A stretch of 37,000 nucleotides of DNA from contig CAJNDS010000127.1 in the NCBI GenBank assembly GCA_905221605.1, positions 64,001-101,000 of the forward strand. Direction: 5' to 3'. This document shows, piece after piece, positions 1 to 11,753 of the stretch; the stretch's first letter is position 1, and each line of letters starts with the position of its first letter. A model generated the notes under the pieces. That model was not told where the DNA came from, searched no databases, and was given only the letters and a program-made list of their open reading frames with translations. Source of the DNA: Symbiodinium natans. Lineage: Eukaryota > Sar > Dinophyceae > Suessiales > Symbiodiniaceae. Position numbers and translations under genes: made by a program.

Positions 1-420
1 CCCACATAGGCTTGGAACCATCACGTACAGATCAGGGCTAGAGCCGCACCCTGAGCAGCGAGTGGATCGGAGGTTCGGAGTCTATAATGAGTGAAGAATC
101 AACGGTGTTCGAGCAAGGTGGCAGCAACGCTTCGGACAGAGCTTGGCAAAGGGTGTGACGAAGAGGGAAGGCATGTCGTTTTGTGTTTTGCCGTGTCAGC
201 TCATTCAGGCTCATCTCTATAATATATGTCTTCATTTTTAAACGAAGTGCAGGCTTGAAAAACGAATTCATGATTGAGTCCTACCTTGCACACCAGGGGG
301 AGTGCTGGCCTCAGCCTGTCCAAGCACATCTAAGAACTTTTGGAAGCTCGTGCGTCTTCAACTGCAACGATGGGCTCCTTGTTCTTGCTTTTGCCCAGGA
401 AGTGGGTGAATGCGTATGAT
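1..420. other. No assignable gene
   Basis: Open frames here are short and no domain is recognisable on either strand. The mixed composition and lack of repeats fit intron or intergenic DNA. Confidence 0.4.
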
Positions 421-685
421 CCAAACTCCCTGCTTTGGATATCCAAGGCCGTGGTAGGTTGTGAGCACGTCTGCATCTCCTGATGCACAGTTTGTAGTCA
501 GGCCATGGACGGCTTTTCTATGGAAAAACCTGACAAGGCCAGTGTTTCTTGTGGTAGCTTGCGCAACCACCTGCATGGAACTGCATTGGCTGATGCCAGG
601 ATGGCAAGCTGAGTCTGCTGGAGGGCTTGAAGCCGGCGATGATGCCTGCTCTGGTGATTGGAGTGCAGCATGACGCTCCTCTGGC

Positions 686-1135
686 TTGTTTTTGCATTCG
701 CCGGGACTTTCGGCGGCGCACGAGCTCTTACTCCTTGGCCCAGGTGCTCTTCCCGGTCTGGCAGCAGAAAGAGATTGCCGACACTTTGAGACAGGAGACG
801 AGTGTCTGGATGTTGGATGTTGTGCATTGGCAAGCCAATGTGAGCCAAAGAGTATGTTGGCAATCAGGACCAGTCTCATGTCTACAGGATGTTGCAGCAA
901 TTCGGCCTTACTAGTGGGTGTTGAGGCAGGCAACAGACGGGTCGTCTACTACGAGCTTGACTCTGTTTATGGAGTCCGGCGCCCAAAGCGTTTTGCAAGA
1001 GCTTGCTTCGCGTTGCATTGCGTCGCACCTGCGCAGCATGACTCCTTCCTGCTGGACGCCGTTGCCATTGGCCCGGCTGTGAAAGGCCTGCCATCAATGT
1101 TTGCCGCTGCGTGCACATGTTCTCATGAGACCTGA
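686..1135 (+). other. Exon-like open stretch, unassigned
   Basis: A 149-codon open frame covers this stretch, and another + frame (about 700-840) also reads like a helical exon, with the segment AQVLFPVWQQKEIADTLRQE. A segment near 930-990 reads VEAGNRRVVYYELDSVYGV. I do not recognise a family. In a genome with short exons these could be exons of a split gene, but no consistent splice chain could be built, so this is a lead only. Confidence 0.2.
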
Positions 1136-1425
1136 CTCTGTCTCAGGGCACCTCGAGCAGGAGCCCGAGGGAGCTCGCCACCTTTGGGAGGAGCCACGAT
1201 GGAGCCACGTCTGCTACGCTTTGAGAATCTTTGAGAGTCTGTTCAGATGCCCTCTTTGCCAGGACCTTGCGGCGAGCGCCATGGGTTTCCTTCAGGTGTC
1301 CTGACATGCACGATAAAAGCTCGAACAGAGCTCGCAACGTTCATGGCTGGCATGTTTCAAGACCGGCTGTTGCAGAGAAGCCACTCCCCGACCTCTTAGC
1401 CGTGCTTGCAACGTGTTGACATGCT

Positions 1426-1910
1426 TTGACCTTGGTCGAGCCTTTGCAGGCCAGCGCTCAGCGTGGGAATCAAGCCGACAGCATGCGAGACATCTTCCGT
1501 GCGCTAGCGCAGGGTGAGAAGGCGCGGGAAGCAATGGTACTTGAGAAGTCTGCAGCCTTGCGTCATCTTGTGTCGCTGCATGTCGTTCGCGTGTCTTCTG
1601 CCATGCCAGGAAGTTGAGCGGGACCGCCTCAAGTCCATGGTGAAGCTCGTGTGGTCTGGGCGTGTCAATGAGGCACTCTTGATCTCTGAAAGACAGTCTG
1701 GATACGGAATACCAGCCAATGAGTCGCACGCGGAATGAATTGGCAGGCAGCTGTCGACAAGGCCTTTGATGCGATGGCCAAGGAACCGTTGATGCAGCGT
1801 GGAGCTCAGACTGCGGGCCTCGGACCTCAGTCTGGTGACCTCACTGGACTTCTTAGACTGGGGCCGGGGCACACTCGGTTTCTCAAATGTTTGTGGAATA
1901 TTTGAATGTT
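1426..1910 (+). other. Possible short helical exons of an unidentified split gene
   Basis: Three helix-rich segments follow each other on the + strand in different frames. The first, near 1450-1555, contains DSMRDIFRALAQGEKAREAM. The second, near 1610-1735, follows a CCAG acceptor-like site and contains ERDRLKSMVKLVWSGRVNEA. The third, near 1750-1800, follows GGCAG and contains AAVDKAFDAMAKEPLMQ. The spacing and AG|G contexts resemble the better-defined genes of this window. No domain was recognised and the chain is unproven. Confidence 0.25.
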
Positions 1911-1949
1911 TGAACGTTGTGGACACCGAGGCTTGAAGAGTTTATGGCA

Positions 1950-3550
1950 ATGCGACAGGTGCTGCAGAGTGCTGTAGAGTGCTGGGACTCTATGCCGTTG
2001 CGCGCTAGGGATTCAATTGCGAGCCCTTCTCCTTGTCCTGCTTGTCCTTGTCAGGTACTGTCTGAAGCCATGTCTGACCCATACTTGCCCTAGGAAATTT
2101 TTGCGCAGTTTTCCACTCAGTTTTCAGATCGTAGTCCGGGCTTAGGCGCGATTGCGCAAAAAGCGCGCGCTCTCTCTCCCATGCATTCGTACAGCCTTCG
2201 GATGTGCATGCACAGACTACGGAGTGGCATTCTGATCAATCGAAGGATGCATGCACATTCTCCGCTACGAAGACATGACAGCAAAAAAGGGGCAAAGGCG
2301 TTGCTGTGAACAAGGTACTGTCGCATGCATTAAGCCATGCGTCGTCGTCGTCGTCATCATCATCATCATCATCATCATCCTCCATGTGTCCGCGACTGAA
2401 TCATGTTGCTTTCCCAGCAGCTCCCAGCACAAATGGGAGCACCAGCAGAGTTGTGGAAGCCATGAGTTTCATGAAGCAATCATACCGAAGAAGGGGCATT
2501 GTCGGACACCAGCTCTAGCACGCTGAATCGCCGCATCGCCCTGCTTCCCAATGCTACCAGGCCAGAGTTCAGAGGTGGACAATGTTGGAGGTCATGGGAT
2601 TGTGTCCTGTGGTCAGGATTTGGACCTTGTCCGCAGCAGAGTGAGCAAAGGTGCGGACACGGCTTCGGATGTTCTGGGGAATACGTCGTCATCCCAATGC
2701 CTCCAGGTGTTGCCAAAGCCCCATAAAGCCCCCTGTTTGCCCTACGGCCTTCCTTTGACCTACAGTAGCTGGGGTGCCGCTAACCTACCTTGCTTTAGGT
2801 CATGTGTCGCTTGGTGGGGGTGTCCCACAAAATTTCAGGGGTCCCAAAGTGGCCACCGCAACCCTGGCGGCCTGGCGGGGGGCTTGGGTCGTCGGAAAAG
2901 GGGCAGGAAGAGTCAGAGCAGGGGCTTTTTTTGGGGTTTAGGTTGTTGTTGATCCACAGGTGCCCCACTATCCCCACTGCACTGGGTTGCGGCTCCTCCG
3001 ATCGGTTCGGGCAGGTCCTACAGAGGGTTGGGTTGGGAAGCGGCATGATGCCGTTGTTGAGGCGAATTTGACGCCACACGGCATCCTGCAAAAACCTGTT
3101 GATGCATACCCTAATCGACAACCCCAAACCGCCAAAGTCCTGCACCCAGTATAAGCACCCTTACCACGCGTTTTGGTGGCGCGCTCTGGTGCTCTGCAGG
3201 GATCGCTTTGCAGACGGGGATGCTGAGGCTCGTGGCGGTGAGAGATCTTGTGCTGGCAGCCTTCTTCTGTCCCTCCTCCACTTCAGGTATCTCAAGGTCA
3301 AGCAAAGCGTGCGGTCCTCAGTCTTCTGGCTGCGCCCAGCTTTTCAGGTGCCTTGTGTTAGAAGTGTCAGACCTGCAGCTTGTGAGCAAGGTGCGGCCAT
3401 GGAGAGGCTGCAATGCCTGCGCGTTTGGACTCTGCATCGTGTTTAGGATTGCAATGCCGCGTGGCCGCATGCATGATAGGCTCACATTTTTCCACTCTCG
3501 GCAGGGTATGTGCTGATTCATTCGAAGAGGAGCAACAAGTCCATAACCAC
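1950..3550. other. Long stretch without an assignable gene
   Basis: Apart from the GTC/ATC microsatellite near 2340 I see only short or low-complexity open frames, many open on both strands at once. It probably represents intron or intergenic DNA. Confidence 0.35.
2340..2384 (+). repeat. (GTC)n/(ATC)n trinucleotide microsatellite
   Basis: About five GTC/GTC-like units pass directly into about eight ATC units. In one + frame the run reads as a poly-serine stretch and in another as valine/isoleucine. It is more likely a simple repeat than coding sequence. Confidence 0.85.
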
Positions 3551-3569
3551 TGCAAGCTGTAGCCCCTAG

Positions 3570-3876
3570 CCAGGGCGCAGCTGGAAGCGCGCATCGCCGA
3601 GCTGTTGCCAGAAATCGAGAGAGAACGGCAGGTTGCGGTCCTAAATCTGCTCGTGGCACATCGTACCAGAATTGTGTCCAGCTTTCCACCATGGTCCAGC
3701 ATGTGAATGGCATGTATATAAATCATGAGAGGCCCGGGTCGACAAGAACTCGGTCCTGGAGAAGAGGCTCAAGGACGGATTTGCTTCACCTTATGAGCGG
3801 AGCCCCGGACGGGCCATTGCAGAACACCGGTTCGCAAGTGAAGGATGTTGAGTCGCAGCTGCTGAGCCTTCGCTGA
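3570..3876 (+). other. Possible coiled-coil exons, unassigned
   Basis: After a CCAG acceptor-like site near 3573, one frame gives the charged helix AQLEARIAELLPEIERERQ. About 150 bp further on a different frame gives SVLEKRLKDGF, and another gives KDVESQLLSLR before a stop. These look like short coiled-coil coding segments, possibly exons or a decayed gene. No family can be named. Confidence 0.25.
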
Positions 3877-4158
3877 GCCACAGCCAAACAAACCCAGGCA
3901 AAGCCGGCAGTGAAGCTGCCTACCCTGGTCTTTAGGCATGAGAAGCTGATACATTCCACTTGCCAGTGTGCGATACGCTGGCCATCGCTGACCCATTGCC
4001 GAAAGGTACAGTCCGGAGGGACAGACCTCCATACTGTGGTTAGGGCGTTGTGTAAGTCAGCGAAAATTGAGGCTTCTTCTGAGCATCGCTTGTCATCCTT
4101 GCTCATATTTGCATATCAATGTGGTCAAACATAGGTTGCTGCTTTTGGGACTGCCCTC

Positions 4159-4274
4159 CCCCCGCCCCTCCCCCCTCCCCCCCTCCCTCCCCCTCCCCCC
4201 CTCCCCACCCCCTCCCCCCCTCCCTCCCCCTCCCCCCCCTCCCCCCCCCCCCCCCCCCCCCTCCCCCGCCCCCA
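4159..4274. repeat. C-rich CCCCTCC tract
   Basis: About 115 bp consist almost only of C runs broken by single T (rarely A or G). The complementary strand is a long G-tract array. Proline-rich (+) and glycine-rich (-) open frames across it are by-products of the repeat. Confidence 0.9.
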
Positions 4275-4671
4275 TGACATGTCTTTCTCCAAGGACAGAT
4301 TCTTAGGAGCTGAATCTTCAACTGAAGTCCAAAACAGCATGGTGGAAGCTTCCACTGCGCACGTCATCCCGCAGAACATGGGCTCAAACATGAAAGGCGT
4401 TGGAAGACGCATATGAAGTAGGGCCTTTGTTATCGTCTTTGTTGCGTGTATGGGCTTCCTTGAAAACATGTTGGTGAGTGTACATATCTGGTGTCCTTTT
4501 TTGGGACTTGTAGCCAACACTACTACGCACAAGCACTGCAGGACAAAACGAGCTGAACACAGTGGCGAGCGGAAACGTTGTGAGATGTTGTAAGAACTTG
4601 GGCCTCGAATGGGCTGATGGCGTTTGTGCCAATCTCTCCCGGAGGTCGGAGGGTTGAGCCCGTCTCTCCAG

Positions 4672-4731
4672 GAGGCCGAAAGGTTGATCCACAGCCTTAC
4701 TACCAATGGCTTTTTGAACGCCGCCGAAGCG
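4672..4731 (+). other. Candidate 60-bp exon
   Basis: A 60-bp stretch lies between a CTCTCCAG acceptor-like site and a GTGAGT donor-like site. It translates in phase 0 as EAERLIHSLTTNGFLNAAEA, an amphipathic helical sequence. Exon size and flanks match those of the ClpS-like gene further downstream. The parent protein is not identified. Confidence 0.3.
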
Positions 4732-5089
4732 GTGAGTCGAGCAACCTATGGACCACACACTTCCCGCCACAACCGTGGCCTTCTTCGCCTTCGATGGCCC
4801 GCACTGCCTCTGCGGGACCCTGAGAGCCTCAGAGACTCAGAGCAGAAGCTCGTTTTCTGACAGAGTCATCAGAGTCTCAAGTCCCAATCAAGAACTGAGC
4901 CACAAAAGCACGACACTTCTTCCATGTCTGGAACCTGTTTATAGAGCGTGATCTCCATAATTGGACTCGGTTCGCGGAGGCCGTACGCGTAAGGTGGACG
5001 TCGTGTGGTGCGAGGAAGGAGTTTGAATTACCATCGCCTGGACCAACACAAACACCATCAAATTTGGGCAAATGGTTTCAAAATGTTAG

Positions 5090-5335
5090 CAGATGCTGCT
5101 CGAGAGGGCAATATTGACCATTAAAGAGAAAACAATAGTATATTCAGTACCGTCAAACTGGTAGTGTATCCAGTGTATCCTTAGTAAAAACGTCATGAAA
5201 GAACAAGATAGATTAAGATACATGTATACAGTTTGTATTCAAACGGTTGCAAACCAAATTTAACTTTTATACAGATTTAACAACGGAATCATAGTTGCAA
5301 TGTCAAACAGATACTGCTTTTCAATTGTTGAATAA
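5090..5335. other. AT-rich island without genes
   Basis: This segment is visibly much richer in A and T than the surrounding DNA, with many stops in all frames. It holds TATA- and TTTATA-like words but no recognisable feature. Confidence 0.5.
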
Positions 5336-5967
5336 CATCTGCCGTGTAAGAGCCCATGGTACAAGAAAATCAAAGGAAGATGCCGGGGCGCATGTCAGGG
5401 ACCCAAGCAACGGAAGATTGAGCCAGGGCCTGGAGAACCAGGCAGAAACATTTGGAAGCTGAGAAAAACCGTGGCCCGGGCAATGCATTGGTGGTGTAGC
5501 CATCCGCAATCAGGAAAGCTCCTTGGAGCTTGGCGGTTGTCGTTTACAAATCTCTTGGGTGGGTTCTGCTCTGACCGGTCGTCCCGTCGACCTAGGAATC
5601 GTGAGTTTGGTGACAAACATTGACGGTTTCGGGCCAGTTTCGGGGGCCTGACCGCAACTCGGCGGTCAAACGGTCGTCATTGTCAGAATCGCTACCGATC
5701 CACAACTTGCTGGTATAAAAACAGCACATTTTGCGTGCTCTCCCACTTCCTTGAACCATGCTGAATGGTTCAAATGCTGAAGGCTCCTGCTGACCTGCAC
5801 ATGGGCCAGCCAAGTCCGACTGGTGTTGGGACAGGACCTTAAACGTGTTCCGATGTTTTTGAAACCGCAACGGCGTGGGCCGAATTGTTCAGGTCGGTGC
5901 TTCTCTCGCCGCTCTCCGATGCAGCTTCTTTCTTGGCCGGAAGCTTGTGAGCATGTGAGGGGGGCAT

Positions 5968-6125
5968 ATGTGGGCTTTTGTGTCAATCATTGGCCGAGTG
6001 GGAGCTTTTGCATTCCTTGCATCCCGTGCATTCCTTGTTCTCGACCAGGCAAAGGCTGCCGACTTGAGTTTGAAGCGGAAAGATGTCGGGCACGCAATAC
6101 ATTGCTGCAATCAGGCCGGTCCCGT
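5968..6125 (+). other. Possible TPR-like exon
   Basis: After a CGACCAG acceptor-like site near 6050, the frame reads AKAADLSLKRKDVGHAIHCC and ends at a CAATCAG|GCC donor-like site. The run KRKDVGHAIHCCNQA has the spacing of a TPR second helix (small residue, Ai, A). It may belong to the TPR gene that becomes clear from 8.27 kb, but 2 kb of unexplained sequence lies between. Confidence 0.25.
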
Positions 6126-6827
6126 TGGGCTGGTCATGCGCAGTGCACTGTGAAACAAGCCCATGACACGTCCCGCATCCTCCTCCTCCCGCATCCTTCT
6201 GCCGAGACACTCCAGAGTCCACTGCACTTGCGAATGCTTCAGGCAGTTTCTCTGGGACCAGACTGTGGCAACACGGCTTATCACTTCAGATTGCATGCTG
6301 CGCACCGTTCACATGTGTACCTCGCATGGGCGCAGGAATGTGCCACAGCTGTCGCAATCAGGTCCTGCTTGGAGACATCGGGCAGTTGCGAGAATACAAG
6401 CCGGCCATGCCGAAGCTGCAGTCGAGGACAGGCAGCTTGTCTCCGATGGGCTCAGTGCAACCAGGTAGTAACCAGCCAAAGATCATCAAAGATCACCAAA
6501 ACATCTGATTGCTCTGACACGCTCTGACAGTCTCAGGGCAGGCCTACAAGTTCCAGGTGACGCACGGACCTTCTCTCACACCGTCTAGCCCAGTCTCAGG
6601 CTCCAAGGTGCAAACGACAAGTTGTGGACTGACGAGCCATGGACGAGCGTCTCCACAAAGTTCGCCACTGAGGACGGCAGGTCCAGACGCACAAAGAGAG
6701 GGCTCGGTTAGACGAGCTGTCCCCCTCGGGTTGCAGCTGAGCCACACCGAGACCGCGGCGGGACCGGCAACCTTGCTGACTCGAAATGATAAGCTGACAG
6801 TAGCGCGCCTTCGACCTGGACCGGGTC

Positions 6828-7118
6828 GTGCACTCTTACGCCACCTTGAACTCCCCACACCACCACCTCCCAGATGGGGAGCAAGCCCGTGCCAGCGTGC
6901 AGGCCTGGCCAGGGCGCCCTCCAGCCCTCGGACTTTTGCGTGCCGGCTTCCGCAAAGTCGTGCGTGAGCAGCTGACCAACCCTGATCTCACCGCATGTGC
7001 GGCAAGCTGGACCCGCGGAGTACACCTTAAGCGTTACACGTGTGCATGTGTCAGCCTGGCCGTGCAATTGGTGGCTGGAGAGTTTCACGGCAGATGTGGC
7101 TTGTGTCTTGAACAGTGA
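6828..7118 (+). other. Unassigned GC-rich open stretch
   Basis: A 96-codon open frame contains LDRVVHSYATLNSPHHHL. This has some resemblance to the helical repeats of FAST/RAP-type organellar RNA-binding proteins (compare DLA...AYA.L), but the match is short. The opposite strand is also open here, as expected from the GC-rich composition. Confidence 0.2.
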
Positions 7119-7549
7119 AGCACCCATCGCTCCATCACCGTCGCGACCCCCTGCGCAGCCCATCACGAACCCCACACGGGCCAAGTCCAAGGAGTATTCC
7201 TGTCACGCTCTGATTGCTTGCAAGGCTTGCACTGACCCCACGGCCGCGTTCCATGTGTCATGTCTTGACAGACACGAGCCTTCCACGGGAACGTTGTTGC
7301 TGTTCGTTTGATCGTATAGTTCCTTGCCGAACCTGTTCCGTGACCCCATCGCGGCAGACCATAAGAGTATCGTAGGCTTATATGACGTTGATGCGCGTGG
7401 CTCTGGGCATGTGGCTGTCAGCGGCCCTAAACGAGCACAGTCAAATCACAAGAATAGACCACCGGCACGATGCAGGATGCATCAGCGGCAGTCGATGCTG
7501 AGCCCTTGAACGTGTCATGGCCTCAGCAATCTTTACGCTGTAGTATGCT

Positions 7550-7813
7550 GTGGTTGATTCGCATCTAATGGGCGTCCGTACAAAAACTCACTCACAAACA
7601 TTTCTGATTTGCATGATTGCGCATGAAAGCAAACATATTCAGCAGGAAAACTATGTTAATGTAGCGCACAAGAGACGCGAACAAATTCAGCAGGATGACT
7701 ACGCTTCTGCAGCACAAAAAAGACGCGAACCTGCGCACGCGTTTATAGGCATGCATCTGCCCGCACATGCAGTAAATGCACGCTTTTCTTTTTCGGAACC
7801 TGACATGTTATAG
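7550..7813 (+). CDS. Small hypothetical ORF with a 16-residue tandem duplication
   Basis: An 87-codon ORF contains two adjacent 16-residue units, IQQENYVNVAHKRREQ and IQQDDYASAAQKRREP. At DNA level these are two 48-bp copies. Between them several changes are silent (TAT/TAC, GCG/GCA, AAG/AAA), while the frame and the charged KRRE end are kept. This favours a coding past, but the first codon is not ATG and no homologous family is recognised, so it may be one exon or part of a decayed gene. Confidence 0.3.
   Translation: MVDSHLMGVRTKTHSQTFLICMIAHESKHIQQENYVNVAHKRREQIQQDDYASAAQKRREPAHAFIGMHLPAHAVNARFSFSEPDML
7637..7732 (+). repeat. 48-bp direct tandem repeat (two units)
   Basis: Unit 1 is 7637-7684 and unit 2 is 7685-7732. 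Both begin ATTCAGCAGGA and end AGACGCGAA plus one variable codon. They are in register with the reading frame. Confidence 0.75.
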
Positions 7814-8269
7814 ATGGAGCGCTCGACTCAGGCACAACTGGGAAACACGAACAGCCGCGAAGTTTGGTGAACGTGCCATGCTTGTGCACCTCTCCATGCT
7901 GCGTTCAGTGGACCCAGCACAGTGCCAGGCAGTGGTGATTTTGACGGCGCCGCGGAGGATGCAGCTCATGCCATTTCACTCGATGGTTGGCGGCCAAGTC
8001 TCTGGAGAAGGCCGGAAAGGAGTTCTGTGACAAGGAAGCTAGGTGGCCGAATACATGCATTTTAGTCATTCACTGACATGCCGGCGGCATACCTGCTAAC
8101 CCGCTATGCCGCCATAGTCAACTTAGACATTTTGGCCCGGTCCTTCATCGGTGGAGGCGGGCCTTGGCCAGGGTCATGCTCCAGGAGCCGCTGCTTGCCG
8201 GCTGACTCTCTGACACTTTCCCGACGCCGTTCTTCGCAGTTCGCTACAAGCCTTCCCCTCACTTTTCAG

Positions 8270-10910
8270 GATTTTGCAGATGCCAAAGAGGACCTTGACA
8301 AGGCCTGAGAAGAGCGTCTCTCGAGGGTCCTGATGTGCCTTTGTCTGGATACCGAGTGACTGACGAATGGCGAGAGGCCTTGCATCTGGATCCAAAGCAT
8401 GCTGCCAGTTGGCGCAATCGTGGGGCGGTGAGGCGGGAAAGCGGCCTTCACAGATGGCATTGCGGTCACATGCCGCCATAGACTTCAGGTTGGCTATGAG
8501 CGACGTACAAGGTGCTGAGCTCGTAGTTCCGTGCTGTCATTCTGGCGCACGCCTCCCACTCCCCCCTCCGCTGGGTCTTTGGACCTCCTCCATTTTGGAG
8601 CTCCAAGCTTTGCAGATTCTTGCTTTGCAGACTAGGAAATTGGTGCGGGATCGCCGTGTTGCTGATTGGCTGGCAAAACTTCAAAAATCTACAATGCCGA
8701 CTGGCATACACAGTGCTGAATGGCAAGCTGCGTTTTCATTTTCTGGTGCCTGCGATTGTTTCCTGAGACCAGTAGTTCGAACAGGGTAGGGTCGAAAGTA
8801 GTGTCACAGGTTTCTTTGGGGAGGGTTTCATGTAAAAGCGCTTCCATCAGGGGATACGGTTAGGAGTTGAGGTTTCCTTGAAGCAGATCAGATCCAGAAT
8901 TCTGAGATGGCCAGAGAGCGTCAGCTCTCCAGAAAAAGGCTTGCGGGGTTCTGTGTTACATGAGGGTTGCGGGTTCGGAGAGGTTGGGGGGGGGGGCTCT
9001 TCAAGAAGTCTTAGCCCCCCATGCCTCCGGGTGCCTGCTACTGCTATTGTAGAGATATGTGCCAGCCACAATCTGAAAACTAACCTCTGGCGATTCATGT
9101 CTGTGGATGTTGGAAACATTCGCCTACATGCAAAGCATGGACACAAAGGTGCTGAGTCAGATGCTTCACGCGCCGGTCCCTCAGCAACTTTCAAACCTGT
9201 TGTGGGGGTGCTGCAGCTTGTTGTCTTGCCACGTTCGCTGTCCAGTTAGCAGGTAGCGCCTGTCAAAACAGGCTCTGCAGGTGACGAGTGTCGTTGGCTC
9301 TTGTGCTGAGGCGGTGAAGCTGCACCCGACCATCGACAGCTACTTGCAACGTCGCTTCGTCTCATTAAATCATCTGGGTGACGGTGACCGGCATAGGGCG
9401 TGGACATGCTATGTGTGCACCTCTTGAGGTGCAAAGATCCGGACCCATGGCCGCAGTTATCAGACATCGCACAAACTCCGTTTCTCCATGGTGCTCTATT
9501 TCTATTACTTTGTATTGCATGCGTTGCAGCGGGACACTGCCGTGCATCAGGTTGGAGGCGAAACGCTACGCAGCAGCGGACCGGGATTGCACGGCGGCTT
9601 TGCGCAGGGACAAACGCGAGGCGTCGCGCTGTCTGTGAGAAACTACCTGACTTCAAGGGTCTCAGTGCCTTAACAAGGCTGGAAGAGGTTGAATGTGCAA
9701 GCCTGCCAAGTTCTTAAGTTGCTGAGTCGCGCCAGAGTCTGCTGGCGGCAAGCGGGTTTTGTTGAGCCGATCCAAGAAACCCACTCCTGCCATGTACTAA
9801 AGGGGATACACCCCTTTGCGCCGGAATCCCTTGGATTGGGGTTGTTTAGTGCTTCGGCGCTTCATCTTGGATGTTGTGCGGTCAGGCCGATGCATGGTAC
9901 TTGCGGGCAGTGGCACGGAAGCATACCGAACCTGCTGACCTGGCTGGAGCAGTTTCAGATCTGTGTGAGGCCGGATTCCAATGCACCTCATGCGCATTCA
10001 TTTGGACTGAGTTGGTCAGATGCCAATTTGCAGGCCATCGCTTGTGACCCTTACGAAGCAGAGGCTGTGATGCAAGGGATGCCGCGTGACGAAGTGAAAG
10101 GGCAATGGACAGTGAATGTGCTTTTCAGGCTTGGAAACTCCGTGCTGAGATTCAGTTGCGACGTGGCAGCTCTCCTACACCCTAGACACTGCAAAGGCTT
10201 GTCGCTGTCTTGGCAGCTGCAGGCAAGTATGAACAGGTGGTGGAGGACAGCACTGAGGCTCAGCCAAGCGGACTAATTACTAATTCGAGCGTAGGAGCTG
10301 AGCAACGGATTTTGGAATTTCTTGAAAGGCCATCCGGCTCAACGGGGAGTCCTGTGAAGTTTTGCGGGAGCCCTTTGAACAGCAGTCGCCGGGGTGCAGA
10401 GCAGCTTCTGTCTTGCTAAGGTGTATGCGGGGCAAAGCTCATTTTCGGAAAGGAGCCTTCCAAAGCAGCTTGGCACGGCTGTTGCGCAGCTTTGCGGAGC
10501 TTCCTTAGTCGTTGGACAGCTTGGAACACCTTCACAACACTGCCTTTTGAGGTGCTGCAGCAGATTTCGAGCGAGCTTTGCAGGTCGACCCAGAAAGCCT
10601 GGGGCTCCACTTTCAGTCAGACGAGTCACACAAAATCACTGAAAAACACACACAGGCACACACTTGCTCCGCATACATCCCTAATGACCCGAATGTCTTC
10701 CCAGGTGAGATCGCGGCAAAAATGTTGGATCGTGCAAAGCAGCAAGGACCTCAGCATCCTATTCCGCCTGCTGCTGATCTTGCTTTCTGCAATCTGGTGC
10801 TTCATGGCGGTGACAGCTCAACATCCTTTGTGGAGGTCTTTAAAGCAGCTGGAAGCCTGGCATCTGCCAGCCCTTGCAGGTGGCCTCCATTCCTTCATCG
10901 AGTCAGTACA
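8270..10910 (+). CDS. Probable split gene for a TPR-repeat protein (partly resolved)
   Basis: Several short + strand exons carry tetratricopeptide (TPR) helices, which act as protein-protein interaction scaffolds. Supported pieces are 8270-8302 (DFADAKEDLDK); 8377-8427 (ALHLDPKHAASWRNRGA); 9311-9379 (AVKLHPTIDSYLQRR, ending LNHLG); 9558-9634 (AKRYAAADRDCTAALRRD); about 10034-10100 (AIACDPYEAEAVMQ); 10197-10257 (AAAGKYEQVVEDSTE); and 10572-10616 (RALQVDPESLGLHFQ). The first two join in phase across a 74-bp GC-AG intron and the last two across a GC-AG intron. The third and fourth join in phase only with a GA donor. The stretch 8428-8511 keeps a TPR half (SHAAIDFRLAM) but in another frame with no room for a normal intron, so the gene may be partly decayed or incompletely modelled. 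Start, end and exact exon number are not resolved. A late frame near 10760-10830 reads like a membrane helix, but its inclusion is uncertain. Confidence 0.5.
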
Positions 10911-10939
10911 TAGTGCACAGCTGCTCCTGAAACAATCCT

Positions 10940-11750
10940 AAGTGTTCTAGGCCCTAAGCGAGTCAGTGTCCAGGCATCCGCAACCCAAACGCTTTTTTGT
11001 TATTTCCCCTACTGTGAGCAATGTTTGATTGCGGCGTTTCGCCTTTCGTTGTCCGACAGCCAAGCTGCACGGACCACACACGTGCTGCTTGCTTGCTAAG
11101 CAGCCACTTTCGGAATGCAGGCGCCTGTTCAGTGGTTGCTGATTTATTGCCCTAGCGCATGGGCATCATCCCTAATGGGAAGGCCTGCCCATGCGTCGGC
11201 ATTGCGCTTGAGCCTGCACGAAAAGGGCTTGGATCTGTGCAGGGAAAGCAGACGGATTGTACAGATCAGAGAGAGAGAGACGGTGGCCGCAGCCACATGT
11301 CAAGCAGACATTAGCAGGCTTTTCAGCATTCTGGTCGCCAATGGTCTCAAGCCCGTGTATAACAAATAGAGCTGTGTTCCAAACATGCTCGCTGGCACGG
11401 CGTCTCCTGCCTTTGTTGCGCTGAGACCGTGCTTGTCTTCAGGCTCCAGACCCAAGATGGCATAAGGGCCAATTTTCAAGTTTGATTCTTGGTGCGAAGG
11501 CACTCGGCAAACTGTTCCAACATCTGCGGCTTCAAAGGCGACTGCGACTGTGTGTTGATGGCGTATGATGAGATGCATATCGGCCGATGACGTGCGGAGA
11601 CTGCGCATGCCATGCCATCGATTGCCCAGGGGAGCCCCCTTGCATTAGCAGCGCGGGATGTTGCTGCAGGCGCCTTTGCTGCCTGAGAGCAGAGTACCCA
11701 GTTGCAGTGAAGTACTACGAACTGTCACATACTGACATACTGTCACGTTG
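10940..11750. other. Intergenic region between TPR and ClpS-like genes
   Basis: No splice-consistent coding segment was found. An 84-codon open frame at 11115-11369 lacks a recognisable domain. The region probably holds the 3' end of the TPR gene and the 5' flank of the next one. Confidence 0.35.
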
Positions 11751-11753
11751 ATC

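Noticed and set aside
4067-4321. Proline-rich and glycine-rich open frames over the C-tract
   Set aside because: They are pure by-products of the homopolymer-like tract, with no flanking domain.
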